64,000 bases of DNA from Kofleriaceae bacterium (GTDB lineage Bacteria > Myxococcota_A > Polyangia > Haliangiales > Haliangiaceae). The position numbers and the translations under genes are program-made. The first letter of the stretch is position 1. Every line of letters begins with the position of its first letter. Below are positions 33,601 to 41,021 of the stretch, piece after piece. The notes under the pieces are model-generated. The model saw only the letters and a program-made list of their open reading frames with translations, ran no database searches and was not told the DNA's origin. The stretch covers positions 310,001 to 374,000 of the forward strand of contig JACKDR010000003.1 of the NCBI GenBank assembly GCA_020633495.1, given 5' to 3'.

Positions 33601-34512
33601 TTCCAGGACGAGGACGGCTGCCCGGATCCCGACAACGACGGCGACGGCGTGCTCGACGTCGACGACGGCGCGCCGATGGATCCCGAGGACCGGGACGGCT
33701 GGCAGGACGCCGACGGCGTGCCCGATCCCGACAACGACGGCGACGGCGTGCTCGACGCCGACGACGGCTGCCCCGACGAGGTCGGCGTGGTCGACAACCA
33801 GGGCTGCCCGTGGGGTGACGGCGACGCCGACGGCCTGACCGACGACGTCGATCGCTGCCCGGCCGAGGCCGAGGACGCCGACGGCTTCGCCGACGACGAC
33901 GGCTGCCCGGATCCCGACAACGACGAGGATGGCGTGCTCGACCGCGTCGACGCCTGCCCCGACGAGCCCGGGCCCGCGGCCAACCAGGGCTGCCCCGACA
34001 CCGACCGCGACGGCGACGGCGTCGTCGATCGCCTCGACAACTGCCCGGACGAGAAGGGGACCGCCAAGAACCAGGGCTGCGCCGACAAGCAGCTGGTCAA
34101 GATCACCGATCAGAAGCTCGAGATCCTCGACACCGTCTACTTCAAGACCGACAAGGACATCATCGAGAAGCGGTCGTACAAGCTGCTCGACAACCTGGCG
34201 CGGGTGATCGTCGCCCAGGGCCAGCTGCGGATCCGGGTCGAGGGCCACACCGACAACGTCGGCGACGACGCCTACAACAAGGACCTGTCGCAGCGCCGCG
34301 CCGAGGCCGTCATGCGCTACCTGACCTCGCACGGCGTCGACGCCGACCGCCTCGAGGCCATCGGCTACGGCGAGGAGCGGCCGATCGCGTCCAACAAGAC
34401 CAAGAAGGGCCGGGCCAGCAACCGGCGCGTCGAGTTCGTGATCATCTCGGGCGCCGAGACCGAGTTCCAGGACCAGAACAGCGGCCCGACCGACGACACG
34501 ATCGATCGTTAG
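27649..34512 (+). CDS. giant repeat surface protein fused to OmpA-family protein
   Basis: 2287 residues in one uninterrupted frame. In order: lipoprotein signal ending IAC (about residue 20); Gly-rich region (about 200-500); DUF11-like domain (about 528-650); seven Ig-like/cadherin-like repeats of 92 residues (659-1300); acidic thrombospondin type-3 Ca-binding repeats (1301-1620); a MYXO-CTERM-like segment with Cys1624, a short hydrophobic stretch and four Arg (1648-1651); a second signal-peptide-like stretch ending ARA (1652-1672); a beta-barrel-like domain (about 1680-1962); more TSP3 repeats (1965-2150); and an OmpA peptidoglycan-binding domain with GHTDNVGDD and SQRRAEAV. The ATG follows TAGTCT by 8 bases. 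It looks like two normally separate genes joined head to tail. Confidence 0.85.
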   Translation: MKRLAWSGLVLSVLTLIACAGDPVPDDDPTSTAAQPLAGEDGTGTIAIANTVVNAYASLAADAASGDATITVDDATLLTTAALGPVGRGDLLMVIQMQGATISSANNAAYGTVSSLGGAGNYELVFATGVAGNQITLAAPLRNAYRIAGHTQVVRVPQYQRLEVTAAGSITAPAWNGSRGGVVAVYVHDDAQLDGPIDVTGRGFRGGATDNAASTNNATAYRTAADTDGAAKGEGIAGFATDYDGLGGRYGRGAPANGGGGGNAHNGGGGGGANGDDGNVWTGHGVMSNTVVGAAAWALDPAYVANGNARTTSSGGGRGGYTYASANRNALTEGPGNTNWGGDNRRELGGRGGHPLTNDPVGGVLFMGGGGGAGDGNNGGAGAGGAGGGIVLVIADAVTGTAAVRTDGAAGTDTGAGGNDAPGGGGGGGSLVIRANAIDGVTMAANGGVGGNQHMICCGNESEGPGGGGGGGFVATSTTTATRSATRGVSGTSDSAGVTEFPVNGSTHGGGGQVVDLGGELPFTFDADLAITVDDGVAVVTPGAVVTYTVAVTFADGAPIPVAGAHVVDVVPASLTGVTWTCAATAGSSCPAAAGVGGIDALVDLLRDGTVTFTITGTLDATASGALTNTASVAAPAGVWDPDLTNNGASDTTDIDTQPVAVDDGATVAEDGSVVVAVLGNDSGLGDPPLVVTATDPAHGSVVVNADGTVTYTPDADYYGPDTFDYTVTDADGDASTATVTVDVTPTNDVPVAVADSATVAEDGAVVVAVLGNDSGLGDAPLVVTATDPAHGTVVVNADGTVTYTPDPDYHGPDGFTYTVTDADGQASTAAVTVDVTPTNDVPVAVADSATVAEDGTVVVAVLGNDTGLGDPPLVVTATDPAHGTVVVNADGTVTYTPDADYHGPDAFTYTVTDADGDASTATVTIAVTPVNDTPVAVADTATVDEGTSVTVAVLSNDTGLGDAPLVVTATDPPHGTVVVNADGTVTYTPDPGYQGADVFDYTVTDADGQASTATVTIDVTPVDTTPVAVDDAATVAEDAAVTIDVLGNDSGLGDTPVTVTATAPAHGTVVVNADGTVTYTPDADYHGADTFAYTVTDVDGDASTATVTIDVTPVDDTPVAVDDAATVAEDGAVTVAVLDNDSGLGDAPVTVTTTDPAHGTVVVNADGTVTYTPDADYHGPDAFDYTVTDADGQASTATVTIDVTSVNDAPVAVDDATSTPTSTAVVVAVLDNDRDVDGDALTVTATTTPGHGTVAINGDGTVTYTPTASFEGTDTFTYTVSDGQGGTATATVTVSVGSDRDGDGLSDATEEQLGTDPDDADSDDDGILDGDEPDWWEDSDGDGLINPLDPDSDNDGLYDGTEVGVTTPSPDTDVGAGHFVPDGDAGATTTDPLDPDTDGGGVLDGAEDVNGNGVVDAGEIDPNDPSDDATVSDRDGDGLTDAVEEEIGSDPDDADTDDDGVRDGDEPNWRDDTDGDGVINVLDPDSDDDGLFDGTELGITEPDPDTDVDAGHFIPDGDAGATTTNPLDADTDDGGVSDGDEDANHDGVVDEGERDPNDPSDDQPVDPDPDTDGDGVPDALDDCPDVGDPDQVDSDGDGLGDACDPDADGDGFVDDVGVSGGGCDAGGGGATGGAAIALLALLALGGRRRRVALTGAAVVATTALATAPARAQTMEAGTFPVERFRLSTDRDGLLDVEWAESPGRWAFDLGLWAGYANDPLVIYRDDADREVLGALVGDRIGGDLVGSLGITDWLAIGLDVPLILYQGRDAANPAAPMGLAPISSFGLGDLRLSPKLVVLRQARAGVSVAIIPAFTAPSSTQDDAYFGDTGATFAPEVAVSRTFGAVRASANLGLRLRGASQVANLVVDDELFARAGVGYRFASRPLELDATMSAATALADPLAVSNQDHLELLAGGSYQVSAPIQAFTGAGVGLDHGFGTPDWRVVAGLRFGRAAAHGPGDRDHDGLRDADDACPTQPEDRDGFQDEDGCPDPDNDGDGVLDVDDGAPMDPEDRDGWQDADGVPDPDNDGDGVLDADDGCPDEVGVVDNQGCPWGDGDADGLTDDVDRCPAEAEDADGFADDDGCPDPDNDEDGVLDRVDACPDEPGPAANQGCPDTDRDGDGVVDRLDNCPDEKGTAKNQGCADKQLVKITDQKLEILDTVYFKTDKDIIEKRSYKLLDNLARVIVAQGQLRIRVEGHTDNVGDDAYNKDLSQRRAEAVMRYLTSHGVDADRLEAIGYGEERPIASNKTKKGRASNRRVEFVIISGAETEFQDQNSGPTDDTIDR
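29623..31548 (+). repeat. 276-bp tandem coding repeats (Ig-like domains), seven copies
   Basis: Units start at 29623, 29899, 30175, 30451, 30727, 31003 and 31279, an exact 276-base (92-residue) period. Each begins PVAV-D/A-D and contains VVNADGTVTYTPD and FTYTVTDADG. Long stretches are near-identical at DNA level between copies 2-6, while copy 7 (PTSTAVVVAVLDND) is the most divergent. This implies recent unequal recombination and probable copy-number variation among strains. Confidence 0.9.
32512..32664 (+). other. internal MYXO-CTERM-like sorting segment plus second signal peptide
   Basis: Encodes residues 1622-1672 of the fusion protein: a GGGC motif (Cys1624), a Gly-rich spacer, a hydrophobic stretch AIALLALLALGG, RRRR (1648-1651), then a hydrophobic run ending APARA before the OmpA part. 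Myxosortase-type signals are by definition C-terminal. Here one lies mid-protein and the Arg run doubles as the positive end of a Sec signal. There is no stop and no plausible start codon between them: the nearest GTG would give a signal with no positive charge. Confidence 0.7.
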
Positions 34513-34770
34513 CGATCGCTGGCGCCCGGCGCCGGCCGCGTGCGCCGCGCCGGTGCGCCGCGCTGGCCGGGGCGGCCGGTCCCGGGGGCTGGGGCGGCGC
34601 GCCCCACGCCCCCGGCGCCGTCGCGCGCGCGGGCGCGGCCAAGGTTCGCTTCACGCCGGGCGGTCGGGAGATTTCGCGCAACCCGTGCGCGGCCGCGGCG
34701 CCACGACCGGCCTGACCCCCGCAAACCTTGCCACGGGCTCGCTGGCGCGCCGGCTGCAATCGCCGAGGCC

Positions 34771-35022
34771 ATGGCGTACCAGCTCATCACCTGCCCCGAG
34801 ACGGCGCACCTCGAGCTGATCGAGTACGAGCAGGTTCCCTTGGGCCGGCTGGTCCAGGCCTGCTCGCGGTTCCGTCCGCCCCACTGCGTGCGGTGCCCGC
34901 GCACCTGCACGGCGCGCCTCGACCGACGCGCCCGCAGCCAGGCGCCGTTCCCCAGCGATCAGCACGACGGCGCCGCCGACGACACCCAGGTCGATCCGAC
35001 CGTGGTGTCACGGGTCGCCTGA
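34771..35022 (+). CDS. small Cys-rich protein, unknown
   Basis: 83 residues. The first 55 are conserved-looking, with LITCPETAHLELIEYE followed by a Cys cluster CSRF-x4-CVRCPRTC that could bind zinc or an iron-sulfur cluster. The C-terminal 25 residues are polar. I recall similar small proteins from other delta-proteobacteria but cannot name a family. Amino-acid usage is balanced, unlike the Arg/Pro-rich shadow frames around it. It lies between the giant adhesin gene and a convergent phosphoesterase. Confidence 0.6.
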   Translation: MAYQLITCPETAHLELIEYEQVPLGRLVQACSRFRPPHCVRCPRTCTARLDRRARSQAPFPSDQHDGAADDTQVDPTVVSRVA

Positions 35023-35029
35023 GCGCGCG

Positions 35030-36358
35030 CTAGTCGGGCACGACGACGCCGACCTGTGCCGGGTCGAGCAGGCTGCCGAGGTTGTGGACCACGGCGTCGC
35101 GACCGCCGAGCTGGCCGGTGGCGCCGAGGAAGTTCCACTCCAGGAACCGCACCACCGAGGAGTGCTCGAGCTCGACGTGCGACACCCAGCCGGGGCGGGC
35201 GAAGCGGCCCAGCGCCAGCAGCGGCACCCGGGTGCCGTAGGGCTGGCCGTCCACCGCGCTCGCCGGCGGCGGCGCGACGTGATCGTAGAAGCCGCCGCCC
35301 TCGTCCCACACCACCAGGATCAGCGTGTCGTCGGCGTACGGCGACTGCGCGATCGTGTCGACGACCGCCTCGACCGAGGCGATGCCCGCCGAGATCGTCG
35401 TGCCGTAGCCCGGGTGCTCGTTGCGGTAGCCGACGTGCTTGACGAACGCGACGCTGGGCAGCGCGCCGGCGGCGACGTCGTCGGCGAGGGCGTCGAGGTC
35501 CTTCATGTACGTCGGGTTGTCGAGGAACTGGGCGTAGTACTCGAACGGCACGTCGGACGGGTCGTAGTCGCACGGCGTCGTCGGCAGGCCGAACGGGCAG
35601 TCGGCGGGCGCCGCCGGGCAGAACGTGGCGTCGAGCATGCGCTGGTAGCCCTGGGCGTAGAACGCGAAGGTCTCGCCGTGATCGACCAGCAGATCGGCGA
35701 TCGTCGTGACGCCGTCGTAGGTGACGCGCGTCGACGGCAGCGTGCAGCCGGCGCCGTTGCTGTCGGGCTTGTACTCGTTGTCGGTGAAGACGTAGCGGGC
35801 GACCGCGAAGTACATGTCGTTGGACGACGACGACCCGGCGATGGGCTGGAAGTAGCGATCGGCGAGCGCGTACTGCGCGGCCCATCCCTGGTAGCGCGCG
35901 ACCAGCGCCGCCGGCGCGATCGCGACGTTGCGAGCGTCGGCGCAGCTGGTGCCGGTGGCGAACCGATCCATCGCGCCGTCGTGGATCTCGGCGAGCTCGC
36001 AGTCCTGGGTGTGGTCGGGATCGTGGTCGGCGTTGGCGGTGTCGTCGAGCACGGTCGGCGTGACCCCGGAGGGATCGGTCGCCGGCGCGGCCTCGCAGCA
36101 GCCCGGGCCCTGGTTGCACGCCGGCGCCGAGCCCGGCGTCGCGGTGCACCAGCGACCGAAGTAGTTGTCGAAGGTGTGGTTCTCCTGGACGATCACGACG
36201 ACGTGCGCGATCGCGGAGACCCCGGGCGCGGCGTCGGGGCCGGCGTCGCCGGCGGCGGCGTCGACGACGGGGGCATCGTCGCCGGCCGCGGGATCGTCGC
36301 CGCAGGCGGTGGCGGTCGCGAGCAGCAGCGCCAGGGACAGCCACGACGTCGGCTTCAT
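35030..36358 (-). CDS. phosphoesterase-family (phospholipase C/acid phosphatase) lipoprotein
   Basis: 442 residues. Lipoprotein signal ending ATAC, then a short Asp/Ala-rich linker, then the phosphoesterase fold of non-hemolytic phospholipase C and AcpA acid phosphatases. The N-terminal motif is VVIVQENHTFDNYFG, and the C-terminal metal or active-site segment is WDEGGGFYDHVAPP. Several Cys suggest disulfides in a secreted domain. The likely role is cleavage of phospholipids or phosphomonoesters outside the cell; the substrate is unknown. Confidence 0.9.
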   Translation of the reverse strand: MKPTSWLSLALLLATATACGDDPAAGDDAPVVDAAAGDAGPDAAPGVSAIAHVVVIVQENHTFDNYFGRWCTATPGSAPACNQGPGCCEAAPATDPSGVTPTVLDDTANADHDPDHTQDCELAEIHDGAMDRFATGTSCADARNVAIAPAALVARYQGWAAQYALADRYFQPIAGSSSSNDMYFAVARYVFTDNEYKPDSNGAGCTLPSTRVTYDGVTTIADLLVDHGETFAFYAQGYQRMLDATFCPAAPADCPFGLPTTPCDYDPSDVPFEYYAQFLDNPTYMKDLDALADDVAAGALPSVAFVKHVGYRNEHPGYGTTISAGIASVEAVVDTIAQSPYADDTLILVVWDEGGGFYDHVAPPPASAVDGQPYGTRVPLLALGRFARPGWVSHVELEHSSVVRFLEWNFLGATGQLGGRDAVVHNLGSLLDPAQVGVVVPD

Positions 36359-36456
36359 GACGCCATCGTCGCACGATCGTCGCGCCCCGGTGACGGCGAT
36401 CCGGAGGCGGCCGGCGCGGCCGCGGCGGCGATCACGGCGCGCGCGGCCGGCGCGGC

Positions 36457-37569
36457 CTAGAAGCCGAGCACGTCGCGAGCCCAGGCCTCGCCCCAGGTGT
36501 CGCGCACGAACCCGCGCAGGTCGGCGGCGTCGTCGCCGGTGCGCAGGGCGTCGAGGTACGTGTCGGCGTCGGTCCACGCCAGCTCGGTGATGGCGCGCCC
36601 CAGGCGGTACAGGCCCATGGCCCGGCGCAGGTTCCACGCCACGAACGCGGCGAGCTCGGGGTGGTCGCGCAGGTAGTCGGGCGCGACCTCGGCGACGGCG
36701 CGGACCACGGCGATCGCGTAGACCCCGAACTCCAGCGGCCCCATGATCGCGTCGGTGACGACGAAGCCGCGGTGGGTGAGGCCGCGCTGGGCGCGATCGA
36801 TGTCGACCGCGGCGCCGTTGCAGTACGCCGACCACTCGTCGAGGACGTACAGCGGGCGATCGTTCCAGCCCTCCTGGTGGGCGATGTAGAGGTCGTAACG
36901 GTGGCCGCGCAGCGACGCCGGCACCCGCGGGCCGACCTCGGTCTTGGACACCGGCGGCTCCAGCAGGATGACCGCGCGATCGCGCAGGACGTAGAAGCCG
37001 TTGACGTGGTCGCGGCCGGTGAAGCCGGCGAGCTTGCCGCCGTAGTTGCGCAGCCGGTACTGGATGCCGTGGGTGCCCTCGTGGCCGTCGGTGGCGCGAC
37101 CGGAGTCGTCGGTGCCGCCCTGCCAGTACGGATCGATCTCGGTGGTCGCCAGGTGGCGCGCGACGTCGGTGAGCACCGGGCCCCAGGCCTCGTCGTCGAC
37201 CGTGCGCTGCTCGGGCCAGGCGACGAACGTGACGCCGGCGGCGTCGTCGCCGTCGAGGACGTCGTCGAGCGGCGACGTCGCGGCGCGCGCCGCCTTCGGG
37301 GGCGGGGGTGGCGGCGGCTCGGCGGCCCTGGTGTCCGCCGGCGCCGGCTCGGCGGCCGTGGTGTCGGCGGGCGCCGGCTCGGCGGCCCAGGTGTCGGCCG
37401 GCGCTGGCTCGGCTGGCGCGACCGCGGCCTCCGGCGCCGGCAGGAGGTCGGTCGCGGCCGCGACGGCGGGCGGCGGCGGCTGCTGCGGCGGCGCGGCGGG
37501 CGGGGCCGCGACGGTGCAGGCCGCGACCGCGACGGCGACCGCGGCCACCGCGAACGGGAACGACGACAT
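36457..37569 (-). CDS. lipoprotein with HEGTH motif, possible zincin
   Basis: 370 residues. Signal ending VAAC, then a Pro/Ala-rich linker (about 25-95) holding three copies of AEPAPADT and a run of seven prolines, then a folded domain of about 270 residues. That domain has HEGTH at 163-167 (an HExxH match) and about 70 residues on DEWSAYCNG, which could supply a third ligand. No family is recognised. If active it would be an extracytoplasmic metallopeptidase; this is inferred from the motif alone. The ATG has GGAGG only one base upstream, so the start is a little uncertain. Confidence 0.7.
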   Translation of the reverse strand: MSSFPFAVAAVAVAVAACTVAAPPAAPPQQPPPPAVAAATDLLPAPEAAVAPAEPAPADTWAAEPAPADTTAAEPAPADTRAAEPPPPPPPKAARAATSPLDDVLDGDDAAGVTFVAWPEQRTVDDEAWGPVLTDVARHLATTEIDPYWQGGTDDSGRATDGHEGTHGIQYRLRNYGGKLAGFTGRDHVNGFYVLRDRAVILLEPPVSKTEVGPRVPASLRGHRYDLYIAHQEGWNDRPLYVLDEWSAYCNGAAVDIDRAQRGLTHRGFVVTDAIMGPLEFGVYAIAVVRAVAEVAPDYLRDHPELAAFVAWNLRRAMGLYRLGRAITELAWTDADTYLDALRTGDDAADLRGFVRDTWGEAWARDVLGF

Positions 37570-37635
37570 GCCTCCATGGTGGCACGACCACCGCCGCGCG
37601 GTCGCGCGATCGCGCCGACCGCCGCCGGGCCGCGC

Positions 37636-38013
37636 CTACGGCCGGGTCCGCGAGTGGATCCCGACCTGGTTGCCCTCGGGGTCGGCGATCACCGCGATCC
37701 ACCCGTTCTCGCCGATCGAGGTGTGGGGGATGACGACGTCGGCGCCGGCGGCGCGGGCCCGGCCCAGCGTCACCTCGACGCCGTCGGGCGCCTCGAGGTA
37801 GATGACGACGCCGCCGCGGGTCGGCGCGAGGTGCGGGGCGGTGACGATCGCGCCGGTGACGCCGCGGTCCTCGGCGCTGACCGGGAAGATGGCGTGGGGC
37901 ATGCCGCCGAACACCTCGCGCTCGAGCGTCACGCCGAGGGTCTGCTCGTAGAAACGGACCGCCCGGTCCATGTCGTGGGTGGGGATCTCGAACCAGTTGA
38001 TGCTGTTGTTCAT
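37636..38013 (-). CDS. VOC/glyoxalase-fold protein
   Basis: 125 residues, one vicinal-oxygen-chelate domain with two beta-alpha-beta-beta-beta halves: INWFEIPTHDMDRAVRFYE at the N-terminus and IADPEGNQVGIHS at the C-terminus. It resembles small lyase/bleomycin-resistance-like proteins annotated from many genomes, with no specific substrate assignable. A GGTGG ribosome site precedes the ATG. A perfect dyad lies in the 54-base gap to the CNNM gene upstream. Confidence 0.88.
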   Translation of the reverse strand: MNNSINWFEIPTHDMDRAVRFYEQTLGVTLEREVFGGMPHAIFPVSAEDRGVTGAIVTAPHLAPTRGGVVIYLEAPDGVEVTLGRARAAGADVVIPHTSIGENGWIAVIADPEGNQVGIHSRTRP

Positions 38014-38036
38014 GCGCCCACCCTGCGGGCGCCGAT

Positions 38037-38052
38037 TGACAGCGGCCTGTCA
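38037..38052. repeat. short perfect dyad TGACAG-CGGC-CTGTCA
   Basis: Six-base arms around a 4-base centre, in the gap between the CNNM stop and the VOC start. It could be an operator for the VOC gene or a weak hairpin at the end of the CNNM gene. No T-run follows. Confidence 0.35.
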
Positions 38053-38067
38053 GCAGCCGCGCGACGG

Positions 38068-39387
38068 CTACGTCGGCGGCGCGGCGCCGCCGGCCTCGTC
38101 CTCGGGGCCGGGCGGGTGGACCCGGACCAGCCGGACCCGACGCGCCGACGCGTCGACCACCTCGAGCACGGTGCCGTCGGGCGCGCGCAGCCGCGCCCCG
38201 GCGGCGGGGATCGCCAGCGCGATCGACATGCACAGCCCGGCGATCGTCCGGCTGTCGCGGCCGGTGGGCAGGCGGGTGTCGAGCGCGCGGTTGACCTTGC
38301 GGATCGGCGCCCAGCCCGGCACCAGCGCGGTGCCGGTCGGCTCGCACTGGACGACGTCCTCGGGCCGGTCGTGCTCGCCGATGATGTCACCGACCAGCTC
38401 CTCGACGAGGTCCTCGATCGTCACCAGGCCGGTGACCGCGCCGTGCTCGTCGACGACGATCGCCATCTGGATCCGGCGCGCCTGCATCTCGCGCAGCACG
38501 ACCGCGCCGCGGGTGGTCTCGGGCACGACGTAGGCGGGCCGCAGGATGTCGTCGAGCACGATCAGCCCGTCGCCCCACGCCACCGACAGCAGATCGCGCG
38601 CGATGACGTAGCCGACGATGCCGTCGAGCGAGCCCTGGTACACCGGCATGCGGCTGTGGCCCTCCTCGAGCAGCACCCGCCGCAGCAGGTCGGCCGGGAT
38701 GTCGCGGCGCAGCGCGACGATCCGCTCGCGCGGCACCATCAGCTCGGCGACCGTGACCTCGTCGTAGGCCAGCGCGCGCGACGCGATCGCGCTCGACCGC
38801 GGATCGACCGCGCCGGCGCGGGCCGCGTCCTCGACCAGCAGCCGCAGCTCCTCGCGCGACATCCGCGACTCGGTGAAGCTGGTGCGATCGCCGAAGACGC
38901 GCAGCACCAGGTTCGAGCACGCGGTGAGGAACCACACCAGCGGCCGCGCCGCTCGCGCCAGCCACAGCATCGGCCGCGCCAGCGCGAACGCGTAGCCGTC
39001 GGCGTAGCGCAGCGCCAGCGACTTGGGCACCAGCTCGCCGAGGACCAGCGACAGGAACGCGATCGAGGCCACGACCACGACCATCGCGACGTCCTGGGCG
39101 TGGCTGCCGAGCCCGGCGTGGGCGAGGATCGGCGCCAGATCGCGGGCCAGGTTGGCGCCGCCGAACGCCGCCGCGGTGCTGCCGACCACGGTGATGCCGA
39201 TCTGGACGGTGGCGAGGAAGCGCTCGGGGTGGGCGCGCAGCGCCTCGACCGCGATGGCGCGGCGATCGCGGCCGGCGACCCGCTCGCGCAGCCGGGTCGC
39301 CCGGACGCTGAGCACCGCGATCTCGGTGCCGGCAAACAACCCGTTGAGGAGGATCAGCACCAGGACCACGGTCAGCTCGAGCGCCAT
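38068..39387 (-). CDS. CNNM/CorC-family transporter with CBS pair (hemolysin-like)
   Basis: 439 residues. An N-terminal DUF21/CNNM membrane domain with about four helices (1-180) includes LLNGLFAGTEIAVLSVRATRLRE-type and GELVPKSLALRYAD segments. A CBS pair follows (about 200-330), then a CorC_HlyC domain (about 345-425). The family exports Mg2+/Co2+ or affects divalent-cation resistance. The start ATG has GAGG just upstream. The C-terminal tail is Pro/Gly-rich. Confidence 0.93.
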   Translation of the reverse strand: MALELTVVLVLILLNGLFAGTEIAVLSVRATRLRERVAGRDRRAIAVEALRAHPERFLATVQIGITVVGSTAAAFGGANLARDLAPILAHAGLGSHAQDVAMVVVVASIAFLSLVLGELVPKSLALRYADGYAFALARPMLWLARAARPLVWFLTACSNLVLRVFGDRTSFTESRMSREELRLLVEDAARAGAVDPRSSAIASRALAYDEVTVAELMVPRERIVALRRDIPADLLRRVLLEEGHSRMPVYQGSLDGIVGYVIARDLLSVAWGDGLIVLDDILRPAYVVPETTRGAVVLREMQARRIQMAIVVDEHGAVTGLVTIEDLVEELVGDIIGEHDRPEDVVQCEPTGTALVPGWAPIRKVNRALDTRLPTGRDSRTIAGLCMSIALAIPAAGARLRAPDGTVLEVVDASARRVRLVRVHPPGPEDEAGGAAPPT

Positions 39388-39422
39388 GCCTCAAGCTCAC
39401 CATGGATGCGGCGCCTGGCCAC

Positions 39423-39806
39423 CTATGTCGCCGCCAACCAGGGCTCGATCGTGAGGATCTCCCCGCACTTGCGGGCCAGGGTCAGATCCATCGGGCCCGA
39501 CCACACGACCACCTCGCAGGCGATGGCGCGGCCGGCGGCGAGCGCCGCCAGGTCCGGGCTCGCCGCGCACAGCGCCGCGGCGTGGGCGTCGAGCGCGGTG
39601 ATCACCGCGGTGACCTCGGCGCGCGACGGCACGGCGGCGCCGCCGAGGTTGTGGAAGAACACCAGCTCGCCGGTGGGCGCCAGGTAGGCGCCGACGGCGC
39701 GCGCCGGCGGCCCCGCGAGCCGACCGGCGTCCTGCCACTGGGCGGCGGTGGGCAGCGCCGCGGCGAGGCGATCGGCGACGGCGGCGAGCTCGGACGGCGC
39801 GATCAC
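39423..39806 (-). CDS. hypothetical protein
   Basis: 127 residues, Ala-rich and helical, without signal or membrane segment. The GTG start at 39806 is the most upstream option. Segments VVVWSGPMDLTLARKCGEI and LVFFHNLGG look like a real small fold, but I recognise no family. It ends 35 bases before the CNNM gene start on the same strand, so it may be first in that transcription unit. Confidence 0.6.
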   Translation of the reverse strand: MIAPSELAAVADRLAAALPTAAQWQDAGRLAGPPARAVGAYLAPTGELVFFHNLGGAAVPSRAEVTAVITALDAHAAALCAASPDLAALAAGRAIACEVVVWSGPMDLTLARKCGEILTIEPWLAAT

Positions 39807-40037
39807 GGCGCCAGCGTGGCACGGGCGCCGGTGGCGCCGCCACCGCGGGCGCGGCCACTTCGCGACCGCTCCGGGCCCGGGCCGGCCCCGCCGCTGCTAT
39901 CGTCGAGGCCAGCCGATGGGGGGCCGTGCATCGCCGCGATCACGAGCTGCGGGACCGTCGACGCCGGCCTCGACGGTCGGCGGCGGGCCGCCGCCGCCGC
40001 CGCGCCCGCCCGGGACCCAGACCTGCCAGGAGCTCCG

Positions 40038-41021
40038 ATGCGACCTCGCCACCTGATCCTCACAGTCGCCGCCGCGGCGGCCGTCACCGCCGGGTGCAGC
40101 AAGCGCGACGACGGCAAGCCGTCGTCGGCCGCGACCGGTGATCGCAGCGCCCGCCCGTCGTCGTCGTCGGGCGCCACGCCCGCCGGCGGCGACACCACGC
40201 CCGGCGGTACGCCGTCGGCGCTGGCCGCGGGGCGCCCCGGCGCGGCGCCGGCCAACGACCTGGCCGCGGTCGCGACCGGCGACTGGGCGGATCGGCTGCT
40301 GCAGGTCGCGCTCGGCGCCCCCGACTGCGCCGCCCGCGTGCCGGCGCTGGAGGCCTACGCCACGGAGGCGGAGCAGGGGGGCCAGCCGGTGTGGGCCGCC
40401 GAGGCCCTGGTCGCGGTGGCGAGCTGCCAGGCCGGCGCGCAGCAGGCCGAGGACGCGCTCGCTCACCTGCAGCGCGCGGTCGCGCTCGGCTACGCCGACT
40501 GCTACTTCGTCCGCACCGATCCCGGTCTGACCTCGCTCGAGGATCAGCAGGGCTACGCGGCGGCGACCGGCCAGATGACGCTGACGATGGCCGACGTCCG
40601 CGAGCTGGCGTGGCTCACCGCCGAGTTCCAGACGATCCTCCACGACACCAACATGATGATCACCGAGAACATGAACCGCGTCGACGGCGACTTCACGGTC
40701 GTGCCGGCGAGCGCGGCGCCGACGCGCGCCACCGCCAACCAGTCGGTGGCGGCGGGGCGGGTCATGCTGGCGGCGCTGCAGCGCTACCAGCAGGCGATGG
40801 TGTTCCAGGCCGACAAGCAGCGCATCGAGCACAACACCACGATGGCGGTCATCGACAGCATGGGTGATCCCAGCGGGCGCGACAGCCCGCGCAACGTCCA
40901 GCAGTCGCGGCTGCTGGCGCAGCAGGCGGCGCAGCAGCGGGCCGCCGCGGTCGACGCCCGCGCGTTCTCGGCCGGCGACGCCTCCACCGAGCGGGTGCGG
41001 TGCAGCGACATCCCGGACTGA
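40038..41021 (+). CDS. lipoprotein with TPR-like region, unknown function
   Basis: 327 residues. Signal ending TAGC, then an acidic/polar Ser/Gly/Pro linker (about 20-75), then helical repeats (about 80-170) in which ALVAVASCQAGAQQAEDALAHLQRAV resembles a TPR unit, and a Gln/Ala-rich C-terminal half with VQQSRLLAQQAAQQR coiled-coil character. The ATG has AGGAG 5 bases upstream. The last 22 bases overlap the next gene. Confidence 0.78.
   Translation: MRPRHLILTVAAAAAVTAGCSKRDDGKPSSAATGDRSARPSSSSGATPAGGDTTPGGTPSALAAGRPGAAPANDLAAVATGDWADRLLQVALGAPDCAARVPALEAYATEAEQGGQPVWAAEALVAVASCQAGAQQAEDALAHLQRAVALGYADCYFVRTDPGLTSLEDQQGYAAATGQMTLTMADVRELAWLTAEFQTILHDTNMMITENMNRVDGDFTVVPASAAPTRATANQSVAAGRVMLAALQRYQQAMVFQADKQRIEHNTTMAVIDSMGDPSGRDSPRNVQQSRLLAQQAAQQRAAAVDARAFSAGDASTERVRCSDIPD

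Noticed and set aside
24175..34332. A 3385-codon open frame on the minus strand, antisense to the giant adhesin gene and running into the oxidoreductase
   Set aside because: Its content outside 24175-25191 is Val/Gly/Arg/His/Asp-rich low complexity mirroring the plus-strand repeats; the plus strand carries the recognisable domains. It is a shadow frame of GC-rich DNA, and the oxidoreductase start at 25191 is well supported.
34500..34525. CGATCG-TTAG-CGATCG hairpin at the end of the giant gene as a terminator
   Set aside because: No T-run follows and CGATCG is very common here; left uncalled.
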